Shown here piece by piece: positions 1-11,421 of a stretch of DNA of 64,000 nt (position 1 is the stretch's first letter; each line of letters opens with the position of its first letter). The translations under genes and the position numbers were made by a program. The DNA comes from Cohaesibacter celericrescens (GTDB lineage Bacteria > Pseudomonadota > Alphaproteobacteria > Rhizobiales > Cohaesibacteraceae): the NCBI RefSeq assembly GCF_002866925.1, contig NZ_PKUQ01000052.1, positions 62,001 through 126,000 of the forward strand. Direction: 5' to 3'. The notes below the pieces were generated by a model that did no database searches, was not told where the DNA came from, and was given only the letters and a program-made list of their open reading frames with translations.

Positions 1-14
1 AGAAAGGATAAAAA

Positions 15-1244
15 ATGTCGGATCACACTCTCGGCGTTCATTCTGAAACAGGCAAACTTCGGCAAGTCATTGTATGCCGTCCAGGTCTCGCACATCGCCG
101 CTTGACGCCTGCAAACTGTCAGGAATTGCTGTTTGATGATGTTTTCTGGGTCAAACAGGCCCAGAAAGATCACGATGTCTTTGCTGACACCATGCGCAAT
201 GAAGGCATCGAAGTCTTGGACGTCAACCAATTGCTGGCTGAGACGATGAACATCGCCGAAGGTCGAGATTGGTTGCTCAATCATCGGATCATACCCGACC
301 AGATCGGCGTGGGCATGATCTCCGAATTGCGCAACTGGATGGATAATATTACAGGAACCCAGTTAGCCGAACATCTGCTCGGCGGACTTGCTGTCGACGA
401 TCTACCGTTTGAATTGACAGGCTTGTTTGGTAGCTATCTTGGCCACCACGGATTCATTCTGCCCCCTCTACCCAATGCCTTGTTTACCCGCGATAATTCT
501 GCATGGATCTATGACGGTGTATCGGTCAATCCGATGCACTGGGCCGCGCGGCGCCCTGAAACGCTGCTGAATACGGCGATCTACAAGTTTCATCCAAAAT
601 TTTCCGGCAAAACCAAGATCCACTGGGGTGATCCGACCATTGATCATGGTCTTGCGACCGTGGAAGGGGGAGACATTATGCCCGTCGGCAACGGCACCGT
701 TCTGATTGGCATGGGTGAACGCTCCTCTCCACAAGGGGTTGGACAGCTGGCCGCTGCTTTGTTTAGAAGCAATGCTGCGCAGCGGGTATTGGCTTTTGCA
801 ATCCCTAAATCGCGCGCAGCGATGCATCTGGATACCATTTTCACCCTATGCGGCGACGATGTGGTGACGACCTTTAAAGAGGTCGCTGACGCGTTGGTTT
901 GTTACGACATTCGCCCCGGTGAGGGGGCCGCGCCTCTGCAATTCCGCCATGACCCACGACCGATCTTCGACATTGTCGCCGAGGTGCTTGGCTACAAGAA
1001 ACTCCAGATCGTGCCCACCGGCGGCAACACGCAAGAAGAGCGATCCCGCGAGCAATGGAATGATGGCAACAATGTCCTCGCCCTGCGGCCCGGTGTGGTG
1101 ATCGGCTATGACCGCAACGATGACACCAATGCAGCATTAAAAGCAGCCGGCATTGATGTGCTGGCCATTCCAGGTGCTGAACTGGGACGTGGGCGTGGCG
1201 GCGGGCACTGCATGAGCTGTCCCACCATCCGTGACGCGGTTTAA
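15..1244 (+). CDS. arcA: Arginine deiminase
   Basis: Hydrolyses L-arginine to citrulline and ammonia in the cytoplasm, first step of the ATP-yielding arginine deiminase pathway. The 409-aa length is normal for the family. Visible family motifs are FTRD near residue 157, EGGDI near 217, the HLDTIF histidine near 271 and the C-terminal GGHCMSCP, whose first cysteine (about residue 399) is the catalytic nucleophile by comparison with known deiminases. The ATG follows AGAAAGGA, a good ribosome binding site. It is the first of three arc genes; the promoter lies before base 1, so control cannot be read here. No arcD antiporter is in the window. Confidence 0.97.
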   Translation: MSDHTLGVHSETGKLRQVIVCRPGLAHRRLTPANCQELLFDDVFWVKQAQKDHDVFADTMRNEGIEVLDVNQLLAETMNIAEGRDWLLNHRIIPDQIGVGMISELRNWMDNITGTQLAEHLLGGLAVDDLPFELTGLFGSYLGHHGFILPPLPNALFTRDNSAWIYDGVSVNPMHWAARRPETLLNTAIYKFHPKFSGKTKIHWGDPTIDHGLATVEGGDIMPVGNGTVLIGMGERSSPQGVGQLAAALFRSNAAQRVLAFAIPKSRAAMHLDTIFTLCGDDVVTTFKEVADALVCYDIRPGEGAAPLQFRHDPRPIFDIVAEVLGYKKLQIVPTGGNTQEERSREQWNDGNNVLALRPGVVIGYDRNDDTNAALKAAGIDVLAIPGAELGRGRGGGHCMSCPTIRDAV

Positions 1245-1260
1245 TGTGAAAGATATCTCA

Positions 1261-2262
1261 ATGGCATACAATCTGAAAAACCGGCATTTCCTGACCCTGC
1301 GCGACTATGCGCCGAGTGAAATCGCTTTTCTGCTCAAACTGGCGGCCGACCTCAAGGTGGCCAAATACACTGGCACCGAAGTGCCAACCCTTCAAGGCAA
1401 AGACATCGCGTTGATCTTTGAAAAAGACAGCACACGGACACGTGTTGGTTTTGAGGTCGCCGCCTATGATCAGGGCGCACGCGTAACTTATCTGGGGCCA
1501 ACCGGATCGCATATGGGACACAAGGAGTCGGTCAAAGACACCGCTCGCGTTCTGGGGCGGATCTATGACGCGATTGAATATCGCGGCTTTGGCCAAGACG
1601 TCGTGGAACAATTGGCACACTATTCCGGCGTGCCTGTCTACAACGGTCTGACCAACGAGTTCCACCCCACGCAAATCCTCGCCGATTTACTGACCATGCA
1701 AGAGCATGTCGAAAAGCCCCTTCATCGTGTGGCATTCGCCTTTCTGGGTGATGCTGGCAACAACATGGGGGACAGCTTGCTCATTGGTGGCGCCAAAATG
1801 GGCATGGATGTCCGCCTTTGCGCCCCGATCGAATGTTGGCCACGCGAGGCCGTCATCAATGAAGCCAATGAGATCGCCGTGAAAACCGGTGCTCACGTGA
1901 CCATCACCCAAGATCTCGCTACTGCGGTCAAAAATGTGGACTTTGTCTACACAGATGTTTGGGTTTCGATGGGCGAACCAAAAGAGAAATGGGCGGAACG
2001 GATCGAGTTGTTAAAGCCCTATCAAGTAACCGCAGACGTGATGGCAAAAACCGGCAATCCACGCGCTTGTTTTATGCATTGCTTACCAGCACTTCATAAC
2101 ACCGAAACCAGTGTCGGGGCCGAGATCAAGGCCGAGTTTGGCTTGGACGCCATGGAAGTAACCGAAGAGGTTTTTGAAAGCGAAGCTTCCATCGTTTTTG
2201 ATCAAGCCGAAAACAGAATGCACACGATTAAAGCGGTTCTTGTCGCGACATTGGGGTCTTGA
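1261..2262 (+). CDS. arcB: Ornithine carbamoyltransferase, catabolic
   Basis: Phosphorolyses citrulline to ornithine and carbamoyl phosphate, second step of the arginine deiminase pathway. Motifs: STRT carbamoyl-phosphate loop at about residue 57, [13 protein letters not shown] and HCLPALH near residue 273. I chose the ATG at 1261 because the protein then begins [11 protein letters not shown], the usual ArcB start. An in-frame GTG at 1231 would add ten residues inside the end of arcA and has no family support. Result is 333 aa, a normal length. It lies 16 bases after arcA and one base before arcC, so it is co-transcribed. The catabolic rather than biosynthetic role is inferred from the arc context. 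Confidence 0.96.
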   Translation: MAYNLKNRHFLTLRDYAPSEIAFLLKLAADLKVAKYTGTEVPTLQGKDIALIFEKDSTRTRVGFEVAAYDQGARVTYLGPTGSHMGHKESVKDTARVLGRIYDAIEYRGFGQDVVEQLAHYSGVPVYNGLTNEFHPTQILADLLTMQEHVEKPLHRVAFAFLGDAGNNMGDSLLIGGAKMGMDVRLCAPIECWPREAVINEANEIAVKTGAHVTITQDLATAVKNVDFVYTDVWVSMGEPKEKWAERIELLKPYQVTADVMAKTGNPRACFMHCLPALHNTETSVGAEIKAEFGLDAMEVTEEVFESEASIVFDQAENRMHTIKAVLVATLGS

Positions 2263-2263
2263 G

Positions 2264-3175
2264 ATGTTGGTCGTCGCAGCCGTGGGTGGCAATGCCCTCT
2301 TGCAAAGGGGGCAACCTCTGACCGCAGAAGCACAACGTGCCAACGTGAGAACGGCAGCTGAAGCACTGGCTAAGATTGTGCGCGGCGGGCATCGGTTGAT
2401 CATCACCCACGGCAATGGCCCTCAGGTGGGTTTGTTGGCACTGCAAGGGGCTGCCTACAAGCCTGACGAAGCCTATCCACTGGATGTTCTGGGGGCCGAA
2501 ACCGAAGGCATGATTGGCTATTTGATGGAACAAGAGCTGGAAAATGCCCTTGATCACGAACACGCGGTCGCAACGCTTTTGACTCAAGTGATCGTGGATG
2601 AAAAAGATCCCGCCTTCCTCAAACCAACCAAATTCGTAGGACCTGTCTATTCCAAGAATGAGGCAGAGGAACGCGCCAAAGCCGCTGGCTGGACAATCGC
2701 ACAAGACGGCGACTATTGGCGGCGCGTCGTACCATCGCCCAAGCCGGTTGAAATCCCCGATTTGCGCGTATTGCAATTGTTGCTGGATCAAGGCGTGACC
2801 ATGATTTGCACCGGCGGCGGCGGCATTCCGGTGTTGCGCAAACAGGATGGCAGTCTGATCGGGATCGAAGCGGTGATCGACAAGGACGCAGCCAGTGCAT
2901 TGCTGGCAGCTGATATCGGAGCAGATGCTTTGCTGCTGCTGACAGATGTTGACGCTGTCTACAAGGACTTCGGCACCCCCTCCGCAGCGCCGCTTCGGCA
3001 TCTCACACCGGATGAGGCGTGCGCTCTGGATATGCCAAAAGGCTCTATGGGACCCAAATTGCGAGCGGCTGGTGAATTTGCCAGTCGCGGTGGTCTTGCG
3101 GGCATCGGTCGTTTGGCCGATGCAATGTCAATCCTTGATGGCACGGCTGGCACCCGTGTCGCGCAGGAAAACTGA
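2264..3175 (+). CDS. arcC: Carbamate kinase
   Basis: Transfers phosphate from carbamoyl phosphate to ADP, giving ATP, ammonia and CO2; this is the energy-conserving step of the pathway. The frame is open 90 bases upstream, but the ATG at 2264 gives MLVVAAVGGNALLQRG, the standard kinase start, one base after the arcB stop. Product is 303 aa. Motifs: GGNALL at 9-14, ITHGNGPQVG, CTGGGGIPV, DKDAASALLA and GSMGPK near the C-terminus. Only 9 bases separate its stop from atpD, so the ATP maker is transcriptionally joined to an ATP-driven ion pump. Confidence 0.96.
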   Translation: MLVVAAVGGNALLQRGQPLTAEAQRANVRTAAEALAKIVRGGHRLIITHGNGPQVGLLALQGAAYKPDEAYPLDVLGAETEGMIGYLMEQELENALDHEHAVATLLTQVIVDEKDPAFLKPTKFVGPVYSKNEAEERAKAAGWTIAQDGDYWRRVVPSPKPVEIPDLRVLQLLLDQGVTMICTGGGGIPVLRKQDGSLIGIEAVIDKDAASALLAADIGADALLLLTDVDAVYKDFGTPSAAPLRHLTPDEACALDMPKGSMGPKLRAAGEFASRGGLAGIGRLADAMSILDGTAGTRVAQEN

Positions 3176-5000
<1,825 letters not shown>

Positions 5001-5004
<4 letters not shown>

Positions 5005-5288
5005 CCCAGAAACCCGACACCCCCATCGAGGAAATTGCTCGCCACGCCAGACGGATGAAATCGACCCGCGAACACCCTGCGCCAAGCCCTCTGCGAGGAA
5101 TAGGCACATTCGGGATGATCGGCTGGTCCATTGCCGTTCCGACGGTCAGCGGTGCTTTTCTGGGGCTTTGGCTAGATGGTGTAGCACCTCAAGGATTTTC
5201 ATGGACCATAGCTTTGATTTTAGGAGGCGTGGTGCTGGGGGCTTTCATAGTCGCTGCTTGGATAAACAAAGAGGGAGGCGAAAAATGA
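5001..5288 (+). CDS. atpQ: N-type ATPase accessory membrane protein AtpQ (AtpI-like)
   Basis: Small accessory subunit found in N-ATPase operons, thought to help assemble the membrane sector as AtpI does in ordinary ATP synthases. 95 aa, with a charged cytoplasmic N-terminus and two hydrophobic segments (about residues 33-55 and 66-88). The order epsilon-Q-R-a is the main evidence. Both start and stop overlap neighbours by four bases. Confidence 0.8.
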
Positions 5289-5593
5289 TACTTGTTAATT
5301 GGAGCGCCGTGGGGCTGGGCTTGGTTGTTGGCATCGCTGTAAGCACCGTCTTCTTCATTGGTCTATCGGTTGGTATACGGTACGCCTTACGCACACAGAA
5401 CCCGATAAAACTAATATCCCTGAGTGCGATCGTGCGAATTGCCGTCTTGCTCGGCGTTGCCTGGTTCGTGGCAGAGCAGGGCGGATTATGGGCGGCTCTC
5501 GGTTATGCAGTGGCGTTCTTTATCGTAAGGCTCATTGCCACAAATGTTGCCAGTGTTGCCAGCACGGATACCCCTGCGGGAGGTGCCCGATGA
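5285..5593 (+). CDS. atpR: N-type ATPase accessory membrane protein AtpR
   Basis: Second small N-ATPase accessory membrane protein. The frame is open far upstream, but the ATG at 5285 has GGAGG at the right distance (GAGGGAGGCGAAAA) and overlaps the atpQ stop, giving a 102-aa protein with three hydrophobic segments (about 8-30, 42-62, 67-88). AtpR has been proposed to interact with the c subunit carboxylate through conserved basic residues; arginines at about 32, 36 and 51 are candidates. Function is inferred from position and topology. Confidence 0.8.
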   Translation: MILVNWSAVGLGLVVGIAVSTVFFIGLSVGIRYALRTQNPIKLISLSAIVRIAVLLGVAWFVAEQGGLWAALGYAVAFFIVRLIATNVASVASTDTPAGGAR

Positions 5594-6285
5594 CCTTATC
5601 TCCAGACCAGACCATCATTTTGATCATCTGGGGCATCCCCATCAATGCAACGCTTTTTTACACATGGATTGTCATGGCGATTTTGACCATCGCATCGATG
5701 CTGATCACGCGCAATTTGCGCCCCGATATTCCACCAAACCGGTGGCGAACGACCTTAGAGGTGATTGTTCAGGGCATTCAGGAGCAGATCCGGGAGATAT
5801 CTCAGGGGCCTTCACGACACTTGCTGTATTTTTCAGGAACACTGTTCCTTTTTGTGGCCACGTCGAACCTGCTTTTGGTCATTCCGGGGTTCGAACCGCC
5901 AACATCGTCCTTGTCTACAACCACAGCTCTTGCCATTTCGGTTGTGATTGCGGTGCCACTCTTTGGTGTGATTAGCCGAGGTGTGGGTGGATATCTCAGA
6001 ACTTATATTGAGCCGTCATTCATCATGCTTCCCTTTAATATCATCTCGGAGTTCTCGCGCGGTTTATCGCTTGCGATCCGCCTTTACGGCAACCTCATGA
6101 GTGGAGCCGTGATAGCGGTAATCCTCTTGGGTGTAGCCCCTTTCTTTTTTCCTGTGGTGATGGATGTGTTGGGTCTCCTGACCGGCATGATACAAGCCTA
6201 CATTTTCGCAATTCTAGCGACGGTCTACATCTCCAGCGCGACAGCACCTTCAACTCCTAAAAAGCTTGAAAAGGACAGATCATGA
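5590..6285 (+). CDS. atpB: N-type ATPase Fo subunit a
   Basis: Membrane stator subunit that carries the ion half-channels. I place the start at the ATG 5590, which overlaps the atpR stop, giving 231 aa; the open frame upstream is not coding. Five or six hydrophobic helices are seen. The segment SLAIRLYGNLMSGAVI carries the arginine that faces the c-ring carboxylate in all F-type a subunits. Four-base overlaps on both sides. Confidence 0.92.
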   Translation: MTLSPDQTIILIIWGIPINATLFYTWIVMAILTIASMLITRNLRPDIPPNRWRTTLEVIVQGIQEQIREISQGPSRHLLYFSGTLFLFVATSNLLLVIPGFEPPTSSLSTTTALAISVVIAVPLFGVISRGVGGYLRTYIEPSFIMLPFNIISEFSRGLSLAIRLYGNLMSGAVIAVILLGVAPFFFPVVMDVLGLLTGMIQAYIFAILATVYISSATAPSTPKKLEKDRS

Positions 6286-6569
6286 CAGACCTTGGCATCA
6301 TTGCAGCCATCTCGATATTCACAGCGGGGGTTACCGTTTCATTTGGCGCTATCGGTCCTGCCCTAGGCGAAGGGCGCGCCGCCGCGACAGCCCTTAGTGC
6401 CATGGCACAACAGCCCGACGCTTCCTCTACCATTTCACGCACCCTATTTGTCAGCCTCGCCATGATTGAGTCGACAGCTATCTATTGTTTTGTTGTCGCC
6501 ATGATCCTGATTTTTGCAAATCCATTCTGGAATGCAGCGGTGGCAGCGGCACAGACTGTGGGTGGTTGA
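6282..6569 (+). CDS. atpE: N-type ATPase Fo subunit c (rotor ring)
   Basis: Proteolipid forming the rotating ion-binding ring. 95 aa, two membrane helices joined by the polar loop AQQPD. Helix 2 carries E63-S64-T65 and Y68 (MIESTAIY), the residue set that binds Na+ in Ilyobacter-type rings. Helix 1 carries E30 (GEGR) where the Na+ ring has a glutamine, so two carboxylates face one site. N-ATPases were first predicted to move Na+, but as I recall a two-carboxylate N-type ring studied in Burkholderia bound H+. The coupling ion should therefore be treated as open. Confidence 0.93.
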   Translation: MTDLGIIAAISIFTAGVTVSFGAIGPALGEGRAAATALSAMAQQPDASSTISRTLFVSLAMIESTAIYCFVVAMILIFANPFWNAAVAAAQTVGG

Positions 6570-6572
6570 TCA

Positions 6573-7343
6573 ATGTCTATTGACTGGATCACTGTGGTTG
6601 CACAGCTCATCAATTTTCTGGTTCTCGTCTGGCTGTTGAAGCACTTTCTTTATCGTCCCATTCTTGATGGCATCGATGCACGCGAGGCAGAGATCTCAAG
6701 CAGGATGCAAGAGGCGCTGCTGGCTAAAAAATCGGCTGAAGCAACCGAGGCGGCATTCAATGAAAAAGTACGCGCTCTGAAATCTACACAGTCCCAGATA
6801 TCTGAAACAATCCGAAAGTCCGCCGAAGAACAGCGGGACGCCCTGTTGGCCAAGGCGCACCAACGTATGGAGCAAGAGAAAAAAGGGTGGCAGGCCCATC
6901 TTGAAGAACAGGCGCGGGTTTACATGAGCAAGGTACATAGCGCAGGTGCCAGTGCTCTATTGGCGCTCACTCGCAAGGCATTGAGCGATCTAGCGGATGA
7001 AACATTGGAAGAGCGGATGGCGCATCACTTGCTTGTTCAAATCAAACCACTGGTCAAAAACCTACACCAAGCTGCAGGCAAGGCAACGGTTGCAGTGGTA
7101 ACAAGCCATAGTGCGTTATCACCGACAGCTCAGGATGGACTGGTTACAAATTTAAAGGCCGAGTTTCCTCAAGTCAAAGTGCAGTTCAAGGTGGATCAAG
7201 ATCAGGCACCGGGTCTCATCTTGCGTTTGGGCGGAGCACAGGTGGCTTGGACTGTAGACACCTACATCGAAGGCCTTGAAGCACTCATCAGCGGAACTTT
7301 GGCGCGCGGAATTGACCTGAAGGAAAAATCCCATGACCATTGA
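6573..7343 (+). CDS. atpF: N-type ATPase subunit b with a delta-like C-terminal domain
   Basis: Peripheral stalk subunit holding F1 against rotation. 256 aa, much longer than a normal b subunit (about 155-170). One membrane helix near residues 5-24 ([15 protein letters not shown]), then a long charged coiled coil (about 30-120), then a C-terminal part resembling the F1 delta/OSCP C-terminus ([11 protein letters not shown], then [10 protein letters not shown] and [12 protein letters not shown]). The operon has no atpH gene, so a b-delta fusion explains how F1 is anchored. The stop lies inside the start of atpA (11-base overlap). Confidence 0.9.
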   Translation: MSIDWITVVAQLINFLVLVWLLKHFLYRPILDGIDAREAEISSRMQEALLAKKSAEATEAAFNEKVRALKSTQSQISETIRKSAEEQRDALLAKAHQRMEQEKKGWQAHLEEQARVYMSKVHSAGASALLALTRKALSDLADETLEERMAHHLLVQIKPLVKNLHQAAGKATVAVVTSHSALSPTAQDGLVTNLKAEFPQVKVQFKVDQDQAPGLILRLGGAQVAWTVDTYIEGLEALISGTLARGIDLKEKSHDH

Positions 7344-8871
7344 AACCAGCACCCCCGTTGCCAATCCTATGGATCTTCTTAATACGATTCTGGATAGCCC
7401 AGCGCCGGAACCACACCTGAGTGAAATAGGGCAGGTGGCCGAGGTGGCTGACGGCATCGCCATTGTGACGGGGCTGGAACGCGCCTTGTCTGAAGAATTA
7501 CTGCAGTTTGACAGTGGCGTGCAGGGCATCATTCTTGATCTTGAAGCAGGGCATCTGGGTGTTGTTCTTCTGGGGCCCTGGGACCGTGTTGCCATTGGCG
7601 AAAGTGTTGTTCGAACCCATATGGTCGTAAGCACCAAAGTCGGTCCGTCTCTTTTGGGCCGCGTCGTCAACGCGCTTGGCACGCCTCTGGACGGCAAGGG
7701 CACAATAAAGGAAGAGGCTGTGCGGCCTGTCGAAGCCGAGGCTCCAAAAATTCTCGATCGAAAGGCAATCACGCGCCCGTTGGCAACTGGTATCAAAGTA
7801 GTTGATGCAGCTGTTCCCATAGGGCTTGGGCAACGTCAACTTGTTATTGGCGACAGGCAGACCGGCAAAACATCGCTCGCTGTCGACGCAATCCTCAATC
7901 AGAAAAGAACCGATGTGATCTGCATTTATTGCGCCATCGGACAACGCGGGGACGCTGTCGCCAAGGTAAATGGAGCGCTCATCGATGGTGGCATGATGAA
8001 GCGAACGATCATTCTCTCTGCGGGAGACGAAGATGCCGCAGGTTTGGCCTATATTGCCCCCTATGCTGCCTTGACGATGGCCGAATATTTCTCTGCCCAA
8101 GGCCGCGATGTGCTGGTCGTGTTGGATGATCTGACCCATCATGCGCGATCTTACCGCGAATTATCGCTACTGTTACGACGCCCCCCCGGCCGTGAAGCCT
8201 TTCCGGGAGATATTTTTTATATCCACGCCCGATTGCTGGAGCGTGCCGGACAGTTCAATGAAAACGCCGGAGGCGGTTCTATTACCGTTTTACCGGTTGT
8301 TGAGACACAGGCTGAAAATCTATCGGCCTATATTCCAACCAATCTTATCTCGATCACTGATGGCCAGATCTATTTGTCACCACGCCTTGTGCGCAAAAAC
8401 CAGTTTCCGGCAGTTGATCTTGGCGTGTCGGTCTCACGGGTTGGCGGCAAGGCACAAAACACGGCGTTCCGATCAGTGGCTGGCAATTTGCGCGTAACCT
8501 TGTCCCAATTTGAGGAACTAGAAGATTTTGCCCGGTTTGGCACTCGCCTGGACGATGCCACCCGTAAACAGCTGACACGGGGCGCGGCTGTCCGTGCGGC
8601 CTTGCGTCAGGCAGAACGTGACCCCATTGCGGCCACTGAACAGCTTGCCGTTCTGGTTGCCGCAATGGATGGAAAATTCGACGGATTAAGCGAAGCCGAT
8701 ACTTTCGAAGTCATGGCAACGCTCAGATCAATCGCAAGACGTGATTTGGCAGACATCGCTGACCTGATCACACAGAACCAACCTCTTGACGACAATGCCC
8801 GCACTCGCATGGCAGCACTTGGCCAACAGGCCCGTGAAACCCTGGAGGAGAAAAATGGCACAGACACTTGA
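7333..8871 (+). CDS. atpA: N-type ATPase F1 subunit alpha
   Basis: Regulatory nucleotide-binding subunit of F1. 512 aa; Walker [10 protein letters not shown] near residues 174-182, then [48 protein letters not shown] and the C-terminal [20 protein letters not shown], all characteristic of F1 alpha. It overlaps atpF upstream and atpG downstream (17 bases), so the operon is tightly packed. N-terminal residues 1-30 are diverged from housekeeping alpha subunits. Confidence 0.95.
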   Translation: MTIETSTPVANPMDLLNTILDSPAPEPHLSEIGQVAEVADGIAIVTGLERALSEELLQFDSGVQGIILDLEAGHLGVVLLGPWDRVAIGESVVRTHMVVSTKVGPSLLGRVVNALGTPLDGKGTIKEEAVRPVEAEAPKILDRKAITRPLATGIKVVDAAVPIGLGQRQLVIGDRQTGKTSLAVDAILNQKRTDVICIYCAIGQRGDAVAKVNGALIDGGMMKRTIILSAGDEDAAGLAYIAPYAALTMAEYFSAQGRDVLVVLDDLTHHARSYRELSLLLRRPPGREAFPGDIFYIHARLLERAGQFNENAGGGSITVLPVVETQAENLSAYIPTNLISITDGQIYLSPRLVRKNQFPAVDLGVSVSRVGGKAQNTAFRSVAGNLRVTLSQFEELEDFARFGTRLDDATRKQLTRGAAVRAALRQAERDPIAATEQLAVLVAAMDGKFDGLSEADTFEVMATLRSIARRDLADIADLITQNQPLDDNARTRMAALGQQARETLEEKNGTDT

Positions 8872-9820
8872 AACACTTGCAAGGCGCACAACCAGCATGC
8901 AGGGTATTCGCAGTGTAGTTCACACAATGAAAACACTATCGGTTATCAATTCGGTCCCCTATGAGCACGCTGCACGCGCAGTAGAGGCCTATCACCGCAC
9001 CATTCTCGAAGGATTGCATGCTTTCCTGTCGCAATCAGGACCGATCAAAGGCGTGAACTCGGGCACAACCGATCAAGTCATCGTGGTGTTCGGCTCAGAC
9101 CACGGTTTGTGCGGAAACTACAACGAGACGCTTGCAGCCCATGTCGCAGACCAAATCGGACCCAGCCCCCACAAAGCCCCAATCATCCTATGCATCGGGG
9201 CTCAGATGGCTGATGCGCTTGCAGACCGGTCCCTCGTGGTGGAAAAAGTGTTTTTCCCAGCAGCCTCTGTCGACGGAATAGGGCGCCTTGCAAACCTTCT
9301 CACGCAGAAGCTAGACACCATAAGGCAAGATCACCATCTTCACGAAGTATCTGTGTCTCTGGCCTATATTGCACGCAATGCGGAGGGAGCGCAGGCACCG
9401 GAAATCAAACCTTTGCTACCGCTTGATCCTTCAATCATTGATGAGCTTCAAACAAAACGCTGGGCATCGCGGAGCCTGCCCTATTTTTCGATGCCGCCAG
9501 ACGATTTGTTCACCGCATTGATACGCGGGCATTTGTTTGCGAGCCTGTTTAAAGCCGCCGCTGTGGCGATGGTTACCGAAAATGCTGCACGGCTGGCGTT
9601 GATGCAACAAGCAGAACAGTCTGTGGACGACAGGCTTGATGCCCTCAAATCCGATACACGTGCCGTACGCCAGACCGAAATCACCACAGAACTGCTCGAT
9701 GTCATCATCGGGTTCGAGGCGCTGAAGAAAAAAAGCATCCATACAGAAGGCACAGAAAAATCAGTTCGCGACGGCGAAAATCCCACAACCAAGCAGGATG
9801 AGGCACCGAAAAAGGAGTGA
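8855..9820 (+). CDS. atpG: N-type ATPase F1 subunit gamma
   Basis: Central rotor shaft of F1. I place the start at ATG 8855 ([11 protein letters not shown]), which has GGAGGAG seven bases upstream and lies inside the end of atpA; a longer open frame upstream lacks support. 321 aa. N-terminal coiled-coil helix ([16 protein letters not shown]) and a C-terminal helix ([26 protein letters not shown] region) pair as in other gamma subunits. The last 40 residues are polar and poorly conserved. Last gene of the operon. Confidence 0.9.
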   Translation: MAQTLETLARRTTSMQGIRSVVHTMKTLSVINSVPYEHAARAVEAYHRTILEGLHAFLSQSGPIKGVNSGTTDQVIVVFGSDHGLCGNYNETLAAHVADQIGPSPHKAPIILCIGAQMADALADRSLVVEKVFFPAASVDGIGRLANLLTQKLDTIRQDHHLHEVSVSLAYIARNAEGAQAPEIKPLLPLDPSIIDELQTKRWASRSLPYFSMPPDDLFTALIRGHLFASLFKAAAVAMVTENAARLALMQQAEQSVDDRLDALKSDTRAVRQTEITTELLDVIIGFEALKKKSIHTEGTEKSVRDGENPTTKQDEAPKKE

Positions 9821-9833
9821 TTATCTTTTATCA

Positions 9834-10640
9834 TCAAGAAAGCTGAGGAATAGACGCAATCATTTTTTTGTTGTGGGGCTCATCGCAGATTTTATATTTT
9901 TCGGCAGTTGCAAGATCGATACGTCCCTTAGCCTTCAGTTCGCTGAAAGCTCTACTAACGGTTTCGACCGATGTACCAAGATGATCAGCGATGTCGCGGC
10001 GGCACATCGGCAGGGCAATATAGCCTGTATCTGTCCTTGATGATGCATATTCGCAGAGAAACCGGAACAAGCGCTCTGGGGCTTTGCTCGTGACCAAAGA
10101 AAGCAACTGTTTCTCGCGACATTCCAATTGGCTGCAAATATGAGCCCTAATCTCATGCCGCAACGACTCATTGACCGAGAGTTCTTGCTCGACAATTGCG
10201 CGGGGAATGGCTTTCACGATGACGTGGTCCACAGCTTCGGCTGTAAAGTGCCAGATATCGATATCTGAAATCCCCACAAGCTCCCCCTTCTTTGCAAAGC
10301 GAAAAATTTGCCGAGTGCCTTCTTCGCTGATGGTATTGCAACGAATGGTTCCAGAGACAATCAAATAAATCGCGTCAGCTGGATAGCCGTGCAGCAGAAT
10401 TGTACTATTTGGTTGAAAGTGCTGTTCAAAGGCCTTTGCAGCAAATAGGGATAGCAAAGTGTGATCGTTCTTTTCTGTCAAACGATCACTCACGCGCGGC
10501 TTGAATACGGCTGCACCTTGACCCAAAGAGGCATATTTTTGTTCGATGAGCCGGTCTCTTTCTCGCATTTGTGTTGGAGATGGCATCAGCTCTGTAGGTC
10601 TGGGTTCCATCTGTACTGTTTCAATATTCAATATCGCCAT
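9834..10640 (-). CDS. Crp/Fnr-family transcription regulator, FixK-like
   Basis: Cyclic-nucleotide-binding-fold regulator with a C-terminal winged helix. Residues about 70-160 form the effector beta-roll (NSTILLHGYPADAIYLIVSG); the recognition helix region reads DIADHLGTSVETVSRAFSELK near residue 220, matching the E-SR pattern of FNR/FixK proteins that read TTGAT-type half sites. No cysteines occur in the N-terminal 60 residues, so no FNR-type iron-sulphur cluster is expected. AGGAG on the minus strand favours the ATG at 10640 (268 aa). It converges on the arc-atp operon with a 13-base gap. Control of that operon under low oxygen is plausible but unproven because the arc promoter is outside the window. 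Confidence 0.88.
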   Translation of the reverse strand: MAILNIETVQMEPRPTELMPSPTQMRERDRLIEQKYASLGQGAAVFKPRVSDRLTEKNDHTLLSLFAAKAFEQHFQPNSTILLHGYPADAIYLIVSGTIRCNTISEEGTRQIFRFAKKGELVGISDIDIWHFTAEAVDHVIVKAIPRAIVEQELSVNESLRHEIRAHICSQLECREKQLLSLVTSKAPERLFRFLCEYASSRTDTGYIALPMCRRDIADHLGTSVETVSRAFSELKAKGRIDLATAEKYKICDEPHNKKMIASIPQLS

Positions 10641-11420
10641 AACCAAACTCCTGGGTCTGATAGTCTCTATTGTATCTCGGGCCAGTACTGACTGAATATC
10701 AGTCGCTTCTATCCACTTTCACAAGTGTCGATTTGCGGCCGTAGCCTTGATTGGTCCTTCGCTTCATAAAATGTCGATGGGTCTAACGGTAATTCCAAGT
10801 ATTCGTCTGTTGCTGCTGGCTTTGCATCCAACCCGGTATTCACCCAATGGTACGGCGAAAAGAGCAGGGTCGGACAACCAGAGACTTGTCTCAGCCTGCA
10901 AACAAACACTTGTAAGGTGATGCGAAAGACGGTGAAAAAGAAAAGCTATGCCACCTCTCACCAGACCCTCTCTGCCTGTTAAGAACAGAACCATACCACG
11001 TTGGGCTGACCATTGCACATCACAACATGCGCTGTTCACCAGTCAATTGCTCTTACTTATAACGATACAATCATCGCACATCATAAAGCATTCTTGCAAT
11101 GTTACATACGTATTAGGATGGGATATTCAAGGGCCTTGCAGCAAAAAATGGGCTGGTTCATAGGTTGTTTTATTATGCCCCAAGCCTTTGGTTTTGAAAA
11201 TCTATTCGCAGCGACCCGTTCTATTGAAGCAGCACTTCATGCGGGGCACATCGTCGTTGCCAATCCCATCGCGGGGAAAACTGAAGCATCGTTGAAAAGG
11301 TGGCTTCAGTTTTCCCCGCGATGGCTCTTTTGTCATCTGTTGCTCGCTTGGTACTAAATTTTTTTTACAACTCGTAATCTATGCTTTACATAACATATGT
11401 GTAGATATACCAGTTGAAAC
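10641..11420. other. Gene-poor intergenic region upstream of the GntR gene
   Basis: About 780 bases without a convincing gene. It must hold the promoters of the divergent fixK-like gene and of the GntR gene at 11421. A short inverted repeat (GACTGA-ATA-TCAGTC, 10690-10704) lies about 50 bases before the regulator start. The standout element is a perfect 22-base inverted repeat at 11266-11324. Short open frames here (for example 11013-11357) lack codon bias, ribosome binding sites and recognisable sequence. Confidence 0.6.
11266..11324 (+). terminator. Perfect 22-bp inverted repeat (hairpin)
   Basis: Arms 11266-11287 and 11303-11324 are exact reverse complements, with a 15-base loop. The arm includes GCGGGGAAAACTGAAGC. 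The right arm is followed by CTCTTTT, a weak U tract. It could be a terminator of an unseen small transcript, an attenuator before the GntR gene, or the remains of a mobile sequence. The pairing is read directly; the function is not known. Confidence 0.6.
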
Positions 11421-11421
11421 A
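11405..11421 (+). promoter_or_regulatory. Candidate GntR operator at the start of the first GntR gene
   Basis: ATATACCAGTTGAAACA ends on the first base of the GntR start codon. A near copy, ATATATCAGTTAAAACA (15 of 17 identical), lies just upstream of the paralogous GntR gene at 18602. The shared motif may be an autoregulatory operator read by both paralogues. Inference from sequence similarity only. Confidence 0.35.

Noticed and set aside
2174-2263. Longer carbamate kinase start at 2174
   Set aside because: It lies inside arcB, adds 30 residues unlike any carbamate kinase, and the ATG at 2264 gives the standard N-terminus.
11013-11357. 114-codon open frame upstream of the GntR gene
   Set aside because: Spans the perfect hairpin, has no ribosome binding site and no recognisable protein pattern.
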